Positions 8,520-17,925 are shown, numbered from the stretch's first letter. The stretch is DNA of 18,626 nucleotides from Ruminobacter sp964520475 (GCA_964520475.1 CAZFNS010000022.1:1-18626), one strand, 5' to 3'. Notes: generated by a model from the sequence alone, not told the origin. Translations and numbers: made by a program.

Positions 8520-10613
<2,094 letters not shown>

Positions 10614-10654
10614 ACGCGAATAAACCAAATTGCAAATACGGCGGGACGCCCTCC

Positions 10655-10685
10655 CCGGGGCCGGGCGCGGTTCGCCCGGCCCCGG
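10655..10685. other. Perfect 13-bp GC hairpin upstream of glgX
   Basis: Arms 10655-10667 and 10673-10685 (CCGGGGCCGGGCG with its exact complement) enclose the loop CGGTT. It is only about 40 bases before the glgX start, so in a long glgX leader it would be a very stable RNA hairpin. There is no T run, so it is not an intrinsic terminator. Confidence 0.6.
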
Positions 10686-10751
10686 AAGGGAGCGCCGGTT
10701 GGGTCAGTTTTATCCGTCCGGGCGCGGGGCGCCGGGCATTCTTTTTTTATA

Positions 10752-10776
10752 CGGGCGGGATCCGCCCGGATTTTTT
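10752..10776 (+). terminator. Terminator-like hairpin, plus strand
   Basis: A 7-bp stem CGGGCGG/CCGCCCG (10752-10758 with 10762-10768) is followed by GA and six T (10771-10776). Just before it, a GC-rich imperfect stem (about 10718-10736) is followed by a seven-T run (10742-10748). Both point rightward, yet no plus-strand gene ends here. They may end antisense or small-RNA transcription, or shield the downstream gene. Confidence 0.45.
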
Positions 10777-11088
10777 CGTAGTTCGTCGCTGCGGGACACG
10801 GCCCGGGGCCCGCGGCGGGAAAGCCGCCCCCGCGCGCGGCGGGGCGGGATTTTCTCAGCCGGGCCGCGGCCGTATTCTTTACATACTAGCACAAAATGAA
10901 TGAATACCCACCCGCCGCGGGGGATTATAGCGATTGCTTCACACAATTTCCCCGCCGGGACCCGGAAACGGGGCGTACGGCCGGGCGAAAGCCCCCGCGC
11001 GCCCCCGCCGGACGCCCCGCCCCGCGGCCCCGGGCGGGGCGGGCTGTCGTTCGGGTCACGCAATCGGCGCGGAAACTCGCGAAAAAAA

Positions 11089-11117
11089 TTCACAAAAGCG
11101 CGCGCGTTTTTTAAAAT
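11089..11117 (+). promoter_or_regulatory. Probable sigma70 promoter of the tandem-SNase gene
   Basis: TTCACA (11089-11094) and TAAAAT (11112-11117) are separated by exactly 17 bp, each matching the consensus at five of six bases. Predicted transcription start is near 11124. The leader of about 57 bases contains a GC-rich stem (11128-11155) and then the ribosome binding site AAGGAGG (11168-11174). Confidence 0.6.
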
Positions 11118-11180
11118 GCCCGGAAAAGGCCCCGCGGCGTCTTCCCGCCGGGGCCCGAGCTCATCCGAAGGAGGAACGGA

Positions 11181-12306
11181 ATGAACGAAACGAACGCGCC
11201 GAACCGGGACGGCGAGCCGGGCGGGCCCGCCCGGCCCGACCGGGGGTACTGGGAATGCACCGTCGTCAAGGTGTACGACGGCGACACCATAACCTGTCTC
11301 ACCAGATCCGGGAAGAAACACCGCATCCGCCTGCAGAACATCGACGCCCCCGAGGCGGACCAGAAATATGGGAAGGAGGCCGGAGACTTCCTCAGGAATC
11401 TCGTCCTCGACCGGAAAATCCGGCTGCGCTACATCGGGCGGGACGATTACGGCCGGGATCTGGGCATAGTCTTCCTCCGGGGAGAAAACATCAACGAGAT
11501 CATGGTCGCCACCGGCAACGCCTGGGCCTTCGATTATTTTCTTTCCGAAGAAGACAAGGAACGGTACGTCAGCCTCCAGCGGGAGGCCAAAGAGCAGAAG
11601 CTCGGTCTCTGGAAGGACGAGAATCCCCAGGAGCCCCGGCAGTACCGGGTCGAGCGGAAGATCCTCCAGAAACTGGAGGAGCGCCGGCAGAAAGGAGAGG
11701 ATCTCGCGCACGACGAGGAGCCCTTCCGGCCCGACGAGAGCGAGCGTCACGAGGCCCCCGAGAGGATCCTCGAGTGCCGGGTGATCAAGGTGCTCGACGG
11801 CAACACGGTAATCGGCCGCGCCGCGGGCGGGGAGAAGCACAGGATCCGCCTCGAGTACATCGACGCCCCCGAGCCGAAGCGCCCGCACGGGCGCGAGGCG
11901 GCGGAGTTCCTCAAGAAGCTCGTCCTGACCCGGAAGGTCAGGGCCAGGCTTATCGACGACGACCTGTACGGGAGCGAGCTCGCCGTGATCGAGTGCCGGG
12001 GGAAGAACGTCAACGAAGCCATGGTCGCCGCGGGCCACGCCTGGGCCTACGAGTATTTCCTTACCGGCGGCGTCGGGGAGAGGTACCTGAGCCTCCAGCG
12101 GGAGGCCCGGGAGAAAAAGCTCGGGATCTGGAGCGACGAAAAACCGCTGGAGCACCGGGACTACCGGATCATGCTGCGCATCACCGAGAGCCGGCAGAAC
12201 CCTCAGGACCGGCCCGGCGGGAAGAACCCCCAGGACCGCAAGAACCCGCAGGCCTGGGCGGTTCCGAGTGATCGGAAGAACCCGCGGGCCCGGAATAACC
12301 GGCAGA
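11181..12306 (+). CDS. Tandem two-domain SNase-like protein, 3' end lost in gap
   Basis: The ATG at 11181 follows AAGGAGG at a good distance. No signal peptide is present, so the protein should be cytoplasmic. Two staphylococcal-nuclease-like (thermonuclease) domains occur in tandem. Domain 1 (about residues 24-157) keeps the expected catalytic set: DGDT with D35, R50, IDAPE with D55 and E58, and YGR with R92. Domain 2 (about 195-322) keeps R223, D228 and E231 but has DGNT (N208 for the calcium-binding Asp21 of the staphylococcal enzyme) and YGS (S265 for Arg87), so it is probably catalytically dead and may only bind nucleic acid. The tail is a degenerate repeat of KNPQDR. The 100-N gap starts in this tail, so the stop codon is not seen. 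The following acetyltransferase shares the nominal frame, but it is a separate protein. Substrate is not predictable. Confidence 0.85.
12193..12300 (+). repeat. Degenerate NPQDR-type repeat at the tandem-SNase C-terminus
   Basis: The tail encodes successive NPQDR, KNPQDR, KNPQAW, SDRKNPRAR and NNRQ units, with a repeated nucleotide core close to AAGAACCC(C/G)CAGGACCG. The assembly gap begins a few bases after it, suggesting a longer tandem array that failed to assemble. Confidence 0.6.
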
Positions 12307-12406
12307 NNNNNNNNNNNNNNNNNNNNNNNNNNNNNNNNNNNNNNNNNNNNNNNNNNNNNNNNNNNNNNNNNNNNNNNNNNNNNNNNNNNNNNNNNNNNNN
12401 NNNNNN
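12307..12406. other. Assembly gap (100 N) after the tandem-SNase gene
   Basis: Exactly 100 undetermined bases, probably a placeholder of unknown true size. It hides the stop codon of the SNase gene and possibly more repeat units. Confidence 0.95.
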
Positions 12407-12449
12407 CGGCGCCCGGATGAGAAATCAAAGAATTAAGGAAAGAAAAGCG

Positions 12450-13064
12450 ATGACCATGACGCACCGGGAGAGAATGCTCCGCGGCCTGCCCTACCGCGAC
12501 TGGATGGACGGCCTCAAAGAGGAACGGGAGCTGTGCCGGCGGAAACTGTATGAACTGAACAGTCTCGCGCCGGACGACCGGCCGAAGATTCCCGCCCTGG
12601 TCAAGGCCCTCTTCGGCAAAACCGGGGAGAAGATATGGCTCGAGCCCCCGTTTTACTGCGACTACGGGTGGAACATCTTCGTCGGGGAAAATTTCACGGC
12701 CAATTTCGGGCTGACGATCCTCGACGTCGGCCGGGTCACCGTCGGGGACAACTTCCTCGCGGGGCCGCACGTCCGGATTTACACGGCGGGCCACCCGGTC
12801 CATCCCGAGAGCCGGAAATCGGGCTACGAGTACGGCATCCCCGTGACCGTCGGAAACAACGTCTGGCTCGGGGGAGGCTGCACGGTGCTTCCCGGAACGG
12901 CGATCGGGGACAACGCGGTCATAGGCGCCGGCAGCGTGGTCACGAAGGACGTGCCGGCGAACGTGATCGCGGCCGGGAACCCCTGCCGCGTCGTCCGGGA
13001 AATCACGGATGCCGACCGGAAGTACTATTTTAAGGATCGCGTGTTCGACGTGGACGATTATTAG
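12450..13064 (+). CDS. maa: Maltose/galactoside O-acetyltransferase (left-handed beta-helix)
   Basis: This family transfers acetyl from acetyl-CoA to sugar hydroxyls in the cytoplasm. The 204-residue protein has the N-terminal helical Mac domain (RERMLRGLPYRDW, then LYELNSLAPDDR) followed by hexapeptide repeats forming a left-handed beta-helix: EPPFYCDYGWNIFVGENFTANF, LDVGRVTVGDNFLAGPHV, then GIPVTVGNNVWLGGGCTV and AIGDNAVIGAGSVVTKDVPANVIAAGNPCRVVR. H115 in IYTAGHPVHPESR matches the catalytic His of LacA/Maa. I chose ATG 12450 because TAAGGAAAG lies about 8-12 bases upstream; ATG 12417 is in frame but lacks a visible site and sits just after the gap. Length lies between E. coli Maa and LacA. 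A role in detoxifying excess sugar is known for the family but inferred here. Confidence 0.9.
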   Translation: MTMTHRERMLRGLPYRDWMDGLKEERELCRRKLYELNSLAPDDRPKIPALVKALFGKTGEKIWLEPPFYCDYGWNIFVGENFTANFGLTILDVGRVTVGDNFLAGPHVRIYTAGHPVHPESRKSGYEYGIPVTVGNNVWLGGGCTVLPGTAIGDNAVIGAGSVVTKDVPANVIAAGNPCRVVREITDADRKYYFKDRVFDVDDY

Positions 13065-13146
13065 ACCGCCCGCGGCCCGATCCCGCGCGGGAACGCCCCT
13101 TCCCGCCCGGATACAGACATTAATTTTTATAATTGTATATTTTTAA

Positions 13147-13175
13147 TTGTAATTTCGGCGGCTCCGTATCATAAT
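13147..13175 (+). promoter_or_regulatory. Probable promoter of the exported SNase gene
   Basis: TTGTAA (13147-13152), a 17-bp spacer and CATAAT (13170-13175) lie in a strikingly AT-rich island (13115-13175) within GC-rich surroundings. Predicted start is near 13182, leaving a leader of about 145 bases if translation begins at 13326. A separate TATAAT at 13128-13133 has no good -35. Confidence 0.55.
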
Positions 13176-13325
13176 GAACCGAAAGGGGCCGGAACGCCGG
13201 GCGCCGCCCCTTTCGATCGTCGTATGCGCCCGAAAAAAAAGGGGGAACGGCGCGTGAATCGCGGAACGGGCCGGAAACGGCGCGGGAGCGGATCCCGGAG
13301 AAAGCCGCGCGGAAGGAGATCTTCT

Positions 13326-13856
13326 TTGAAAAACGTCGCTTTAAAAATTCTGACCGTGCTCTTCGCGGGCGCGGTGGCGGGCAACTGCATCATCGCCGCC
13401 GACCGGGCGGGCTCCGGGGACGGCTCCTCCGGAACGTTCGAGTGCTCGGTGTTCAAAGTGGCCGACGGCGACACCCTGACCTGCCGCGCCGCGAACGGCG
13501 CGCGGCATAAAATCCGCCTCCAGGGCATCGACGCCCCCGAGAAGGACCAGCGGTACGGCAAGCAGTCCGGCGCCTACCTGAGAGATCTCGTCATGGGCCG
13601 GAAGATCCGCGTCGAGCTGCTCGACACCGATCAGTACGGGCGCGATCTCGCCGTGATCACCCTCGGCGGGAAGAACGTAAACGAAACCATGCTCGCGACC
13701 GGCCACGCCTGGGCCTACCGGCACTACCTCTCCGGGAGCCGCCGGGATATCTACCTCGGCCTCGAGAAAGAGGCCCGGGCCAAAAAGCTCGGGCTCTGGG
13801 GGGACAGGAGCCCTCAGGAGCCCTGGGAATTCCGGCGCGCGAAGCGGCACCGCTGA
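13326..13856 (+). CDS. Exported SNase-like (thermonuclease) nuclease
   Basis: A single staphylococcal-nuclease domain (about residues 37-165 of 176) with the full expected active-site set: DGDT with D47/D49, R64 in KIRL, IDAPE with D69/E72, and YGR with R106. The tail KKLGLWGDRSPQEPWEFR is typical of the family. I chose the TTG at 13326 because AAGGAG lies 7 bases before it and because translation then starts MKNVALKILTVLFAGAVAG, a normal signal peptide with an IAA-type cleavage site before DRAGS. The frame also has an ATG at 13224 and a GTG at 13254, which would add an Arg/Lys-rich extension without a good ribosome binding site. C21 is preceded by Asn, so it is not a normal lipobox. It probably acts in the periplasm or outside the cell. 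The domain is closest in wording to domain 1 of the tandem protein upstream. Confidence 0.85.
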   Translation: MKNVALKILTVLFAGAVAGNCIIAADRAGSGDGSSGTFECSVFKVADGDTLTCRAANGARHKIRLQGIDAPEKDQRYGKQSGAYLRDLVMGRKIRVELLDTDQYGRDLAVITLGGKNVNETMLATGHAWAYRHYLSGSRRDIYLGLEKEARAKKLGLWGDRSPQEPWEFRRAKRHR

Positions 13857-13933
13857 GACTGCCGCGTCTCCCCCGTTTCCGCGGCGGCGGGCCGCCCGCG
13901 GCCTTAATTCCGCGCCCGTCCCGCTCCCCCGCG

Positions 13934-13963
13934 TTAGTTATAAAGCCCCGGATGTGATACAAT
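13934..13963 (+). promoter_or_regulatory. Probable extended -10 promoter of nadE
   Basis: TGATACAAT (13955-13963; TG motif plus TACAAT, five of six) lies 36 bases before the nadE start, with a weak -35 (TTAGTT or TAGTTA near 13934-13940). The 142-base spacer before nadE is otherwise GC-rich, with a bulged hairpin near 13879-13901 that lacks a T run. Confidence 0.5.
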
Positions 13964-13998
13964 CACCACAGCTTGTAACCTGACTGCGGGACGCTCAC

Positions 13999-16059
13999 AT
14001 GCGCAAGATAATCCACGCGGCCGCCGCGGCCGTCAACACCACTCCGCTCGACACGGAAAACAACCTCGAACTCATCTACCGGGCCTACAAGGAGGCCGCG
14101 GACGCGGGGGCCGACATAGTCCTCACCCCGGAGCTCGCCGTGACCGGCTACGGCATGGAGGACATGTTCTTCGTTTCCGAGCTCATGCGCGAGATCCCTG
14201 AGCTCGTCGCGGGGCTCGCGCGGCGGCTCGAGCCGGACACCTACCTCGCCGTCGGCTTCCCCTACCTGGTCGAAGGCGGCCAGCTCTACGACGCGGCCGC
14301 CCTGCTCGCCAAAGACCGGGTGCTCGGCATAGCTTTCAAGCAGCACCTCGCCCGGAGCGGCATCCACTACGAGCCGCGCTGGTTCACGCCCTGGACCGCC
14401 GGGGCGCGGATCGAGATCGATTTCGCGGGGCAAAAGGTCCCGGCGGGCGACATCGTCATCGTGATCGACGGCGTCCGCGTCGGCTTCGAGATCTGCGAGG
14501 ACTCCTGGGTCGCCGACCGGCCGGGCCGCTCCCTCTACGAGCGCAACGCCGACCTCATCCTGAACCCGAGCGCCTCGCATTTCGCCATAGGCAAGCAGGA
14601 GGAGCGCTCGCACTTCATCATCGAGGGCTCCCGGACCTTCGGCGCCGTGTACGTGTACGCGAACCTGCTCGGCTGCGAGTCGGGCCGGGCCGTGTACGAC
14701 GGCGACTGCATGATCGCCTCGGGCGGCCGGCTCGTCGCCGTGAGCGACCGGCTGAGCTTCGCCCCGTACCGGATCGTCTCGGCCGTCTGCGATCTCCGCG
14801 CCGGCCGGAACCTGCGGGCCCGCTCGAGCATGCTCCTCAACGCCCGCACCGCCTTCTCCGAAAGCGTGATCTTCACGGACCGCGGGTTCCGGCCGGAGCC
14901 GGACGCCGTCCGGATCACCCGGCCGGCCGACCTCCCGCCCGAGAACGAGGCGGAGGCGGTCACCCGGACGGTCGCGCTCGGCCTCTGGGACTGGATGCGC
15001 AAGACCCGCACCGGCGGCTACGCGCTGAGCCTGAGCGGCGGCGCCGACTCGGCCCTCTGCGCGGCCATGGTCTACTACGCGATGGCCGAGGCCCTGAACG
15101 CCAACGGACCGGAATCGTTCCTCGCGACTATGTCCTCCTGCGGGCTCTCCTTCCCGGCGAAGGCCCCGGAAGCAAGCTGGGAGGATTACCTCAGAACCGC
15201 GATCATGCCCAAGGTCCTCACCACCCTCTACCAGGGCTCCCGCTACTCGGGGGACGTCACCTTCAACGCCGCCAGGGGAGTGGCGGAGGAGATCGGCGCC
15301 AGCCATTACAGCTGGTCCATCGCCGCCCTGGTCGACGAGTACACGCGCCTCGCCGGCAGCCTCGACCCGGAGCGCCCGCTCGACTGGGAGCACGACGACC
15401 TGGCCCTCCAGAACATCCAGGCCCGCGTCCGCTCCCCGGGGATCTGGCTGCTCGCGAACCGCGCCAACAAGCTGCTGATCGCCACCTCCAACCTCTCCGA
15501 GGCGTCGGTCGGCTACTGCACCATGGACGGGGACACCTCGGGGGTTCTCTCCCCCATCGGCGGCGTCGGCAAGTCGCGGATCCTGAAGATCGTCAGATAC
15601 ATCATGGACGAGGGGCTCGCGATCCTCGATAACCGGCTTTACGCCCGGGACCGCCTGAAACTCGCCTCCATGCAGGCGATCGCGGCCCAGGCCCCCACCG
15701 CCGAGCTCAGGCCCGTGGAGCAGACCGACGAAAGGGATCTGATGCCCTACCCGCTCCTCGACGAGATCAGGTCGCTCGCCCAGAACGGCAACCTCACCCC
15801 GAAGGAGGTGTTCGCGGAACTCCTGCGGAGCCCCTTCGCGGAAACCATGCCCGCGCGGGATCTGCTCGGCGCGGTCAGGAGATACTTCAGGCTTTACGTC
15901 AGGAACCAGTGGAAGCGCGAGCGGATCGCCGTCTCCTTCCACATCGAAAAAGACAGCGCCGACCCGAAGTCGTTCCGGAGGTTCCCGGTGCTTTCCTCCG
16001 GTCTCAGCCGGGAGCTCCGGGCGCTGGACGAATACGCGGCGGCGCGCGGCATCGCATGA
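13999..16059 (+). CDS. nadE: Glutamine-dependent NAD+ synthetase
   Basis: It catalyses the last step of NAD+ synthesis: ATP-dependent amidation of nicotinate adenine dinucleotide, with ammonia taken from glutamine. The 686-residue protein is two-domain. The N-terminal nitrilase-type glutaminase has the triad E45 (LTPELAVTGYG), K114 (GIAFKQHL) and C166 (GFEICEDSW). The C-terminal synthetase has the ATP-binding P-loop SGGADSA starting at residue 346, NIQARVRS, and LLIATSNLSEASVGYCTMDGDTSG. Length and residue spacing match the long bacterial form (about 680 residues in Mycobacterium), unlike the short ammonia-dependent NadE of E. coli. ATG 13999 follows a weak GCGGGA site. The downstream lipoprotein gene starts 49 bases later, so the two may be cotranscribed. 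Confidence 0.96.
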   Translation: MRKIIHAAAAAVNTTPLDTENNLELIYRAYKEAADAGADIVLTPELAVTGYGMEDMFFVSELMREIPELVAGLARRLEPDTYLAVGFPYLVEGGQLYDAAALLAKDRVLGIAFKQHLARSGIHYEPRWFTPWTAGARIEIDFAGQKVPAGDIVIVIDGVRVGFEICEDSWVADRPGRSLYERNADLILNPSASHFAIGKQEERSHFIIEGSRTFGAVYVYANLLGCESGRAVYDGDCMIASGGRLVAVSDRLSFAPYRIVSAVCDLRAGRNLRARSSMLLNARTAFSESVIFTDRGFRPEPDAVRITRPADLPPENEAEAVTRTVALGLWDWMRKTRTGGYALSLSGGADSALCAAMVYYAMAEALNANGPESFLATMSSCGLSFPAKAPEASWEDYLRTAIMPKVLTTLYQGSRYSGDVTFNAARGVAEEIGASHYSWSIAALVDEYTRLAGSLDPERPLDWEHDDLALQNIQARVRSPGIWLLANRANKLLIATSNLSEASVGYCTMDGDTSGVLSPIGGVGKSRILKIVRYIMDEGLAILDNRLYARDRLKLASMQAIAAQAPTAELRPVEQTDERDLMPYPLLDEIRSLAQNGNLTPKEVFAELLRSPFAETMPARDLLGAVRRYFRLYVRNQWKRERIAVSFHIEKDSADPKSFRRFPVLSSGLSRELRALDEYAAARGIA

Positions 16060-16108
16060 CGGCGGCGCGCGGGCGGAAACGCCCGGGCCGCGCCCCGCGG
16101 AGCACATC

Positions 16109-17013
16109 ATGAAACATTTTATCCGAACGGGGGCCGCGGCCCTCGCCCTCGCGGCGGCCGCGCTTCTTCCCGGATGCGCCCTCGTCGCTTATCAGCTCGC
16201 CGGCGCGCTCGGCAGCCCCGACTTCAAGAAGATCGAAAACGCCCGCCAAACCGGCTTCCTCCTCACCTTCAGGGAGGTCCCGGCGGAGGAAAGCGCCGGG
16301 AACCCGGCTCCGGNNNNNNNNNNNNNNNNNNNNNNNNNNNNNNNNNNNNNNNNNNNNNNNNNNNNNNNNNNNNNNNNNNNNNNNNNNNNNNNNNNNNNNN
16401 NNNNNNNNNNNNNACCGTGGCGGAAACCTCGCTCATCCTCCTCAGCACCTCCGACTACCTCGTTCTCGAAATCAACCGCCTGGCGGACGGCGCCCTCGAA
16501 TCCAAAACGAGCGCCATCTCCTATCCGGCCAGGGCGATGTACGCCCTGGAGACCGGGATCGCCGGCCCGGAGGGCCGCCTCACGGAAAGGACTTTCAGTT
16601 TCGCGAACGAAAAAGCGCTCAGCCGGGCGGTCCGGCCCGGCGATTTCCGGAGCCTTAAGAACCTCGCCGCGGCCCTGCTCTCCGATCCGCGCGCCGAGTG
16701 CGCGGAAAAGAAGACCGACGAATACCGGGAACTGGAGCTGATCACGGAATGCCGCGGGCCGGACTACGCCTACAAGGTCGAATCCTTCATGAACTACGAC
16801 GGGGGCTTCATCATACCCGAGTATTTCACGCTGAGCGGGCCGCGCGGGGAAACGACGCGCTACCGGGTCGGGGCCGTCGCGAACGTCGGCGCGGAAACGG
16901 TAAAGGGATCGCTTGAGATCTTCGACGGCGCCTACGGCGAGATGATCGAAAGAGGGCTGGCGCTTCCCGCGGAGGAGCCGCCCTCCGCCGCCTCGGAAAA
17001 TCCGGCGCCGTAA
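16109..17013 (+). CDS. Lipoprotein of unknown function, interrupted by an assembly gap
   Basis: The ATG at 16109 follows GCGGAG. The N-terminus MKHFIRTG, then AAALALAAAALLPGC, is a lipoprotein signal with C23 as the lipidated residue; Pro at -2 is less usual, and Ala at +2 favours outer-membrane sorting through Lol. The frame runs to the gap at 16314. After the gap the coding frame is shifted by the nominal 100 N (it reads TVAETSLILLSTSDYLVLEI onward to a TAA at 17011-17013). This is expected if the true gap is not 100 bases, so I treat both parts as one gene. Two genes is the alternative. The second part is beta-rich, with YKVESFMNYDGGFIIPEYFTL and VGAVANVGAETVKGSLEIFDG, then an Ala/Pro/Glu tail. 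I do not recognise the family. A strong terminator follows. Confidence 0.65.
16314..16413. other. Assembly gap (100 N) inside the lipoprotein gene
   Basis: Exactly 100 undetermined bases. The coding frame differs on its two sides, which by itself argues that the real distance is not 100 bases. Confidence 0.95.
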
Positions 17014-17072
17014 AGGAACCGCGGCAACGCGGCGGCATCTCCCCGGGATCCGGTTCCGTCTGTCCTCCCCGC

Positions 17073-17124
17073 GCCCGCCCGGACGCCGGCCTGACCAGCC
17101 GGCGTCCGGGCGGGCCTCATTTTT
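17073..17124 (+). terminator. Strong Rho-independent terminator after the lipoprotein gene
   Basis: An uninterrupted 18-bp stem (17073-17090 with 17098-17115, centre GACGCCGGC/GCCGGCGTC) with a 7-base loop CTGACCA is followed by CTCA and five T (17120-17124). It insulates the nadE-side transcript from the toxin cassette that begins about 20 bases later. Confidence 0.85.
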
Positions 17125-17143
17125 AACGTGTCTGAAGAAAACA

Positions 17144-17172
17144 TTGGCATACCGATACCGCAGTATTATAAA
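17144..17172 (+). promoter_or_regulatory. Sigma70-type promoter of the toxin-antitoxin operon
   Basis: TTGGCA (17144-17149), an exact 17-bp spacer and TATAAA (17167-17172), each matching consensus at five of six bases. Predicted transcription start is near 17179, about 30 bases before the toxin gene. One operator-like repeat fills the spacer and a second follows the predicted start. Confidence 0.7.
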
Positions 17173-17202
17173 ATATCGGAGTAAACTGATACTTGAGTAT
17201 TA
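17154..17202 (+). promoter_or_regulatory. Two-copy operator-like repeat over the promoter
   Basis: GATAC-N4-GTATTA occurs at 17154-17168 and again at 17188-17202. Each copy is itself an inverted repeat (ATAC-N4-GTAT). The copies start 34 bp apart, close to three helical turns. The first lies between -35 and -10; the second covers the early transcribed region. This is the arrangement expected for a repressor of its own operon, most simply the XRE-domain protein encoded at 17888. Confidence 0.65.
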
Positions 17203-17208
17203 CATAGG

Positions 17209-17925
17209 ATGTTTTCCGAACTTATGAAAAGCGAGTTTATTATCTATCACGGCTCCCAGCAAATCGTAAAGACGCCCGTGTTCGGTTTAGGCAAGAAACA
17301 CAACGATTACGGCCGGGGGTTTTACTGCACGGAAAGCATCGAACTCGCCAAAGAGTGGGCCTGTCCGGTAAAACGGGACGGCTACGCCAACCGGTACCGT
17401 CTGAAGACCGACGGCCTGAACGTCCTGCGGCTGACCGTGGGAAAATTCAACATCCTCAACTGGCTCGCCGTTCTTCTGGCCAACCGAACATTCGACATAA
17501 ATTCTCCGGTCGGCAACAACGCCCGGGAATTTTTACTGGAGCGCTTTATGCCGGACTTATCCGGCGCCGACGTGATGATCGGCCCGCGCGCCGACGATTC
17601 GTATTTCTCTTTTGCCGAGGATTTTGTCAGCAATACGATTTCTCTCCGCGATCTGAACCATGCCATGCGGCTCGGTTCCCTCGGAGAGCAAATCGCGCTT
17701 GTTTCCGAACGCGCTTTCGGACAGATCGAGTTTACCGGTTGTGAAGTCGCCGAGCACAATGAGTACTATCGCAAACGGCTCGAAAGAGACAACGAAGCGA
17801 GAGCCGCCTATGCGAGCAGAAAAAAGAACTTACAGCAACTTACGGAAGATATTTTTGTTCTCGATATCATGAGGGAGAATATGAAAAATGACGATCCCCG
17901 CATACAGTCAGTTATATTTGCATAA
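17209..17925 (+). CDS. DUF3990-type putative toxin (ADP-ribosyltransferase-like)
   Basis: The pattern matches my memory of DUF3990: IIYHGS with H14, then HNDYGRGFYCTESIELAKEWA (Y34, Y39), NILNWLAVLLANRTF, the block ADVMIGPRADDSYF (120-133), and GSLGEQIALVSERAFGQIEF (156-175). The H and Y motifs resemble those of H-Y-E-type ADP-ribosyltransferases, and E160/Q161 are candidates for the third position. A charged helical tail follows. ATG 17209 has no well-spaced ribosome binding site; ATG 17224 (MKSEFIIYHGS) is an equally good start and places the conserved core at the N-terminus. The gene overlaps the next by 38 bases. Composition is clearly more AT-rich than the core genes. Enzyme activity and target are inferred from the family, not shown. 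Confidence 0.8.
   Translation: MFSELMKSEFIIYHGSQQIVKTPVFGLGKKHNDYGRGFYCTESIELAKEWACPVKRDGYANRYRLKTDGLNVLRLTVGKFNILNWLAVLLANRTFDINSPVGNNAREFLLERFMPDLSGADVMIGPRADDSYFSFAEDFVSNTISLRDLNHAMRLGSLGEQIALVSERAFGQIEFTGCEVAEHNEYYRKRLERDNEARAAYASRKKNLQQLTEDIFVLDIMRENMKNDDPRIQSVIFA

Larger units (their letters stand above)
10614..11180. other. 567-base divergent intergenic region
   Basis: This lies between glgX (minus) and the tandem-SNase gene (plus). It holds no convincing gene: short frames starting near 10896-10934 are Arg/Pro-rich, lack ribosome binding sites and run through GC-rich sequence. It contains a 13-bp hairpin (10655-10685), terminator-like hairpins (near 10718-10748 and at 10752-10776), an AT-rich island (10871-10905) with an extended -10-like TGCTAGTAT on the minus strand (10891-10883) that could serve glgX, a plus-strand promoter (11089-11117), and a GC-rich leader hairpin at 11128-11155. 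Confidence 0.6.

Noticed and set aside
10896..11184. Short plus-strand frames in the divergent intergenic region
   Set aside because: Arg/Pro-rich, overlapping in several frames, without ribosome binding sites, and covering the predicted promoter of the next gene.
10710..12803. Long minus-strand frame across the tandem-SNase and maa genes
   Set aside because: It crosses the N gap, is Pro/Leu/Val-rich without a domain, and mirrors two real plus-strand genes.
11181..13064. A single fused SNase-acetyltransferase protein
   Set aside because: The continuous frame exists only because 100 Ns have no stop codons. maa has its own ribosome binding site and start, and starts at the normal family N-terminus.
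13065..13110. Terminator after maa
   Set aside because: Short GC palindromes such as CCCGCGCGGG are present but lack a following T run.
13326..13400. Possible lipoprotein signal in the exported SNase (Cys21)
   Set aside because: The residue before the Cys is Asn, which does not fit a lipobox; a signal peptidase I site follows shortly after.
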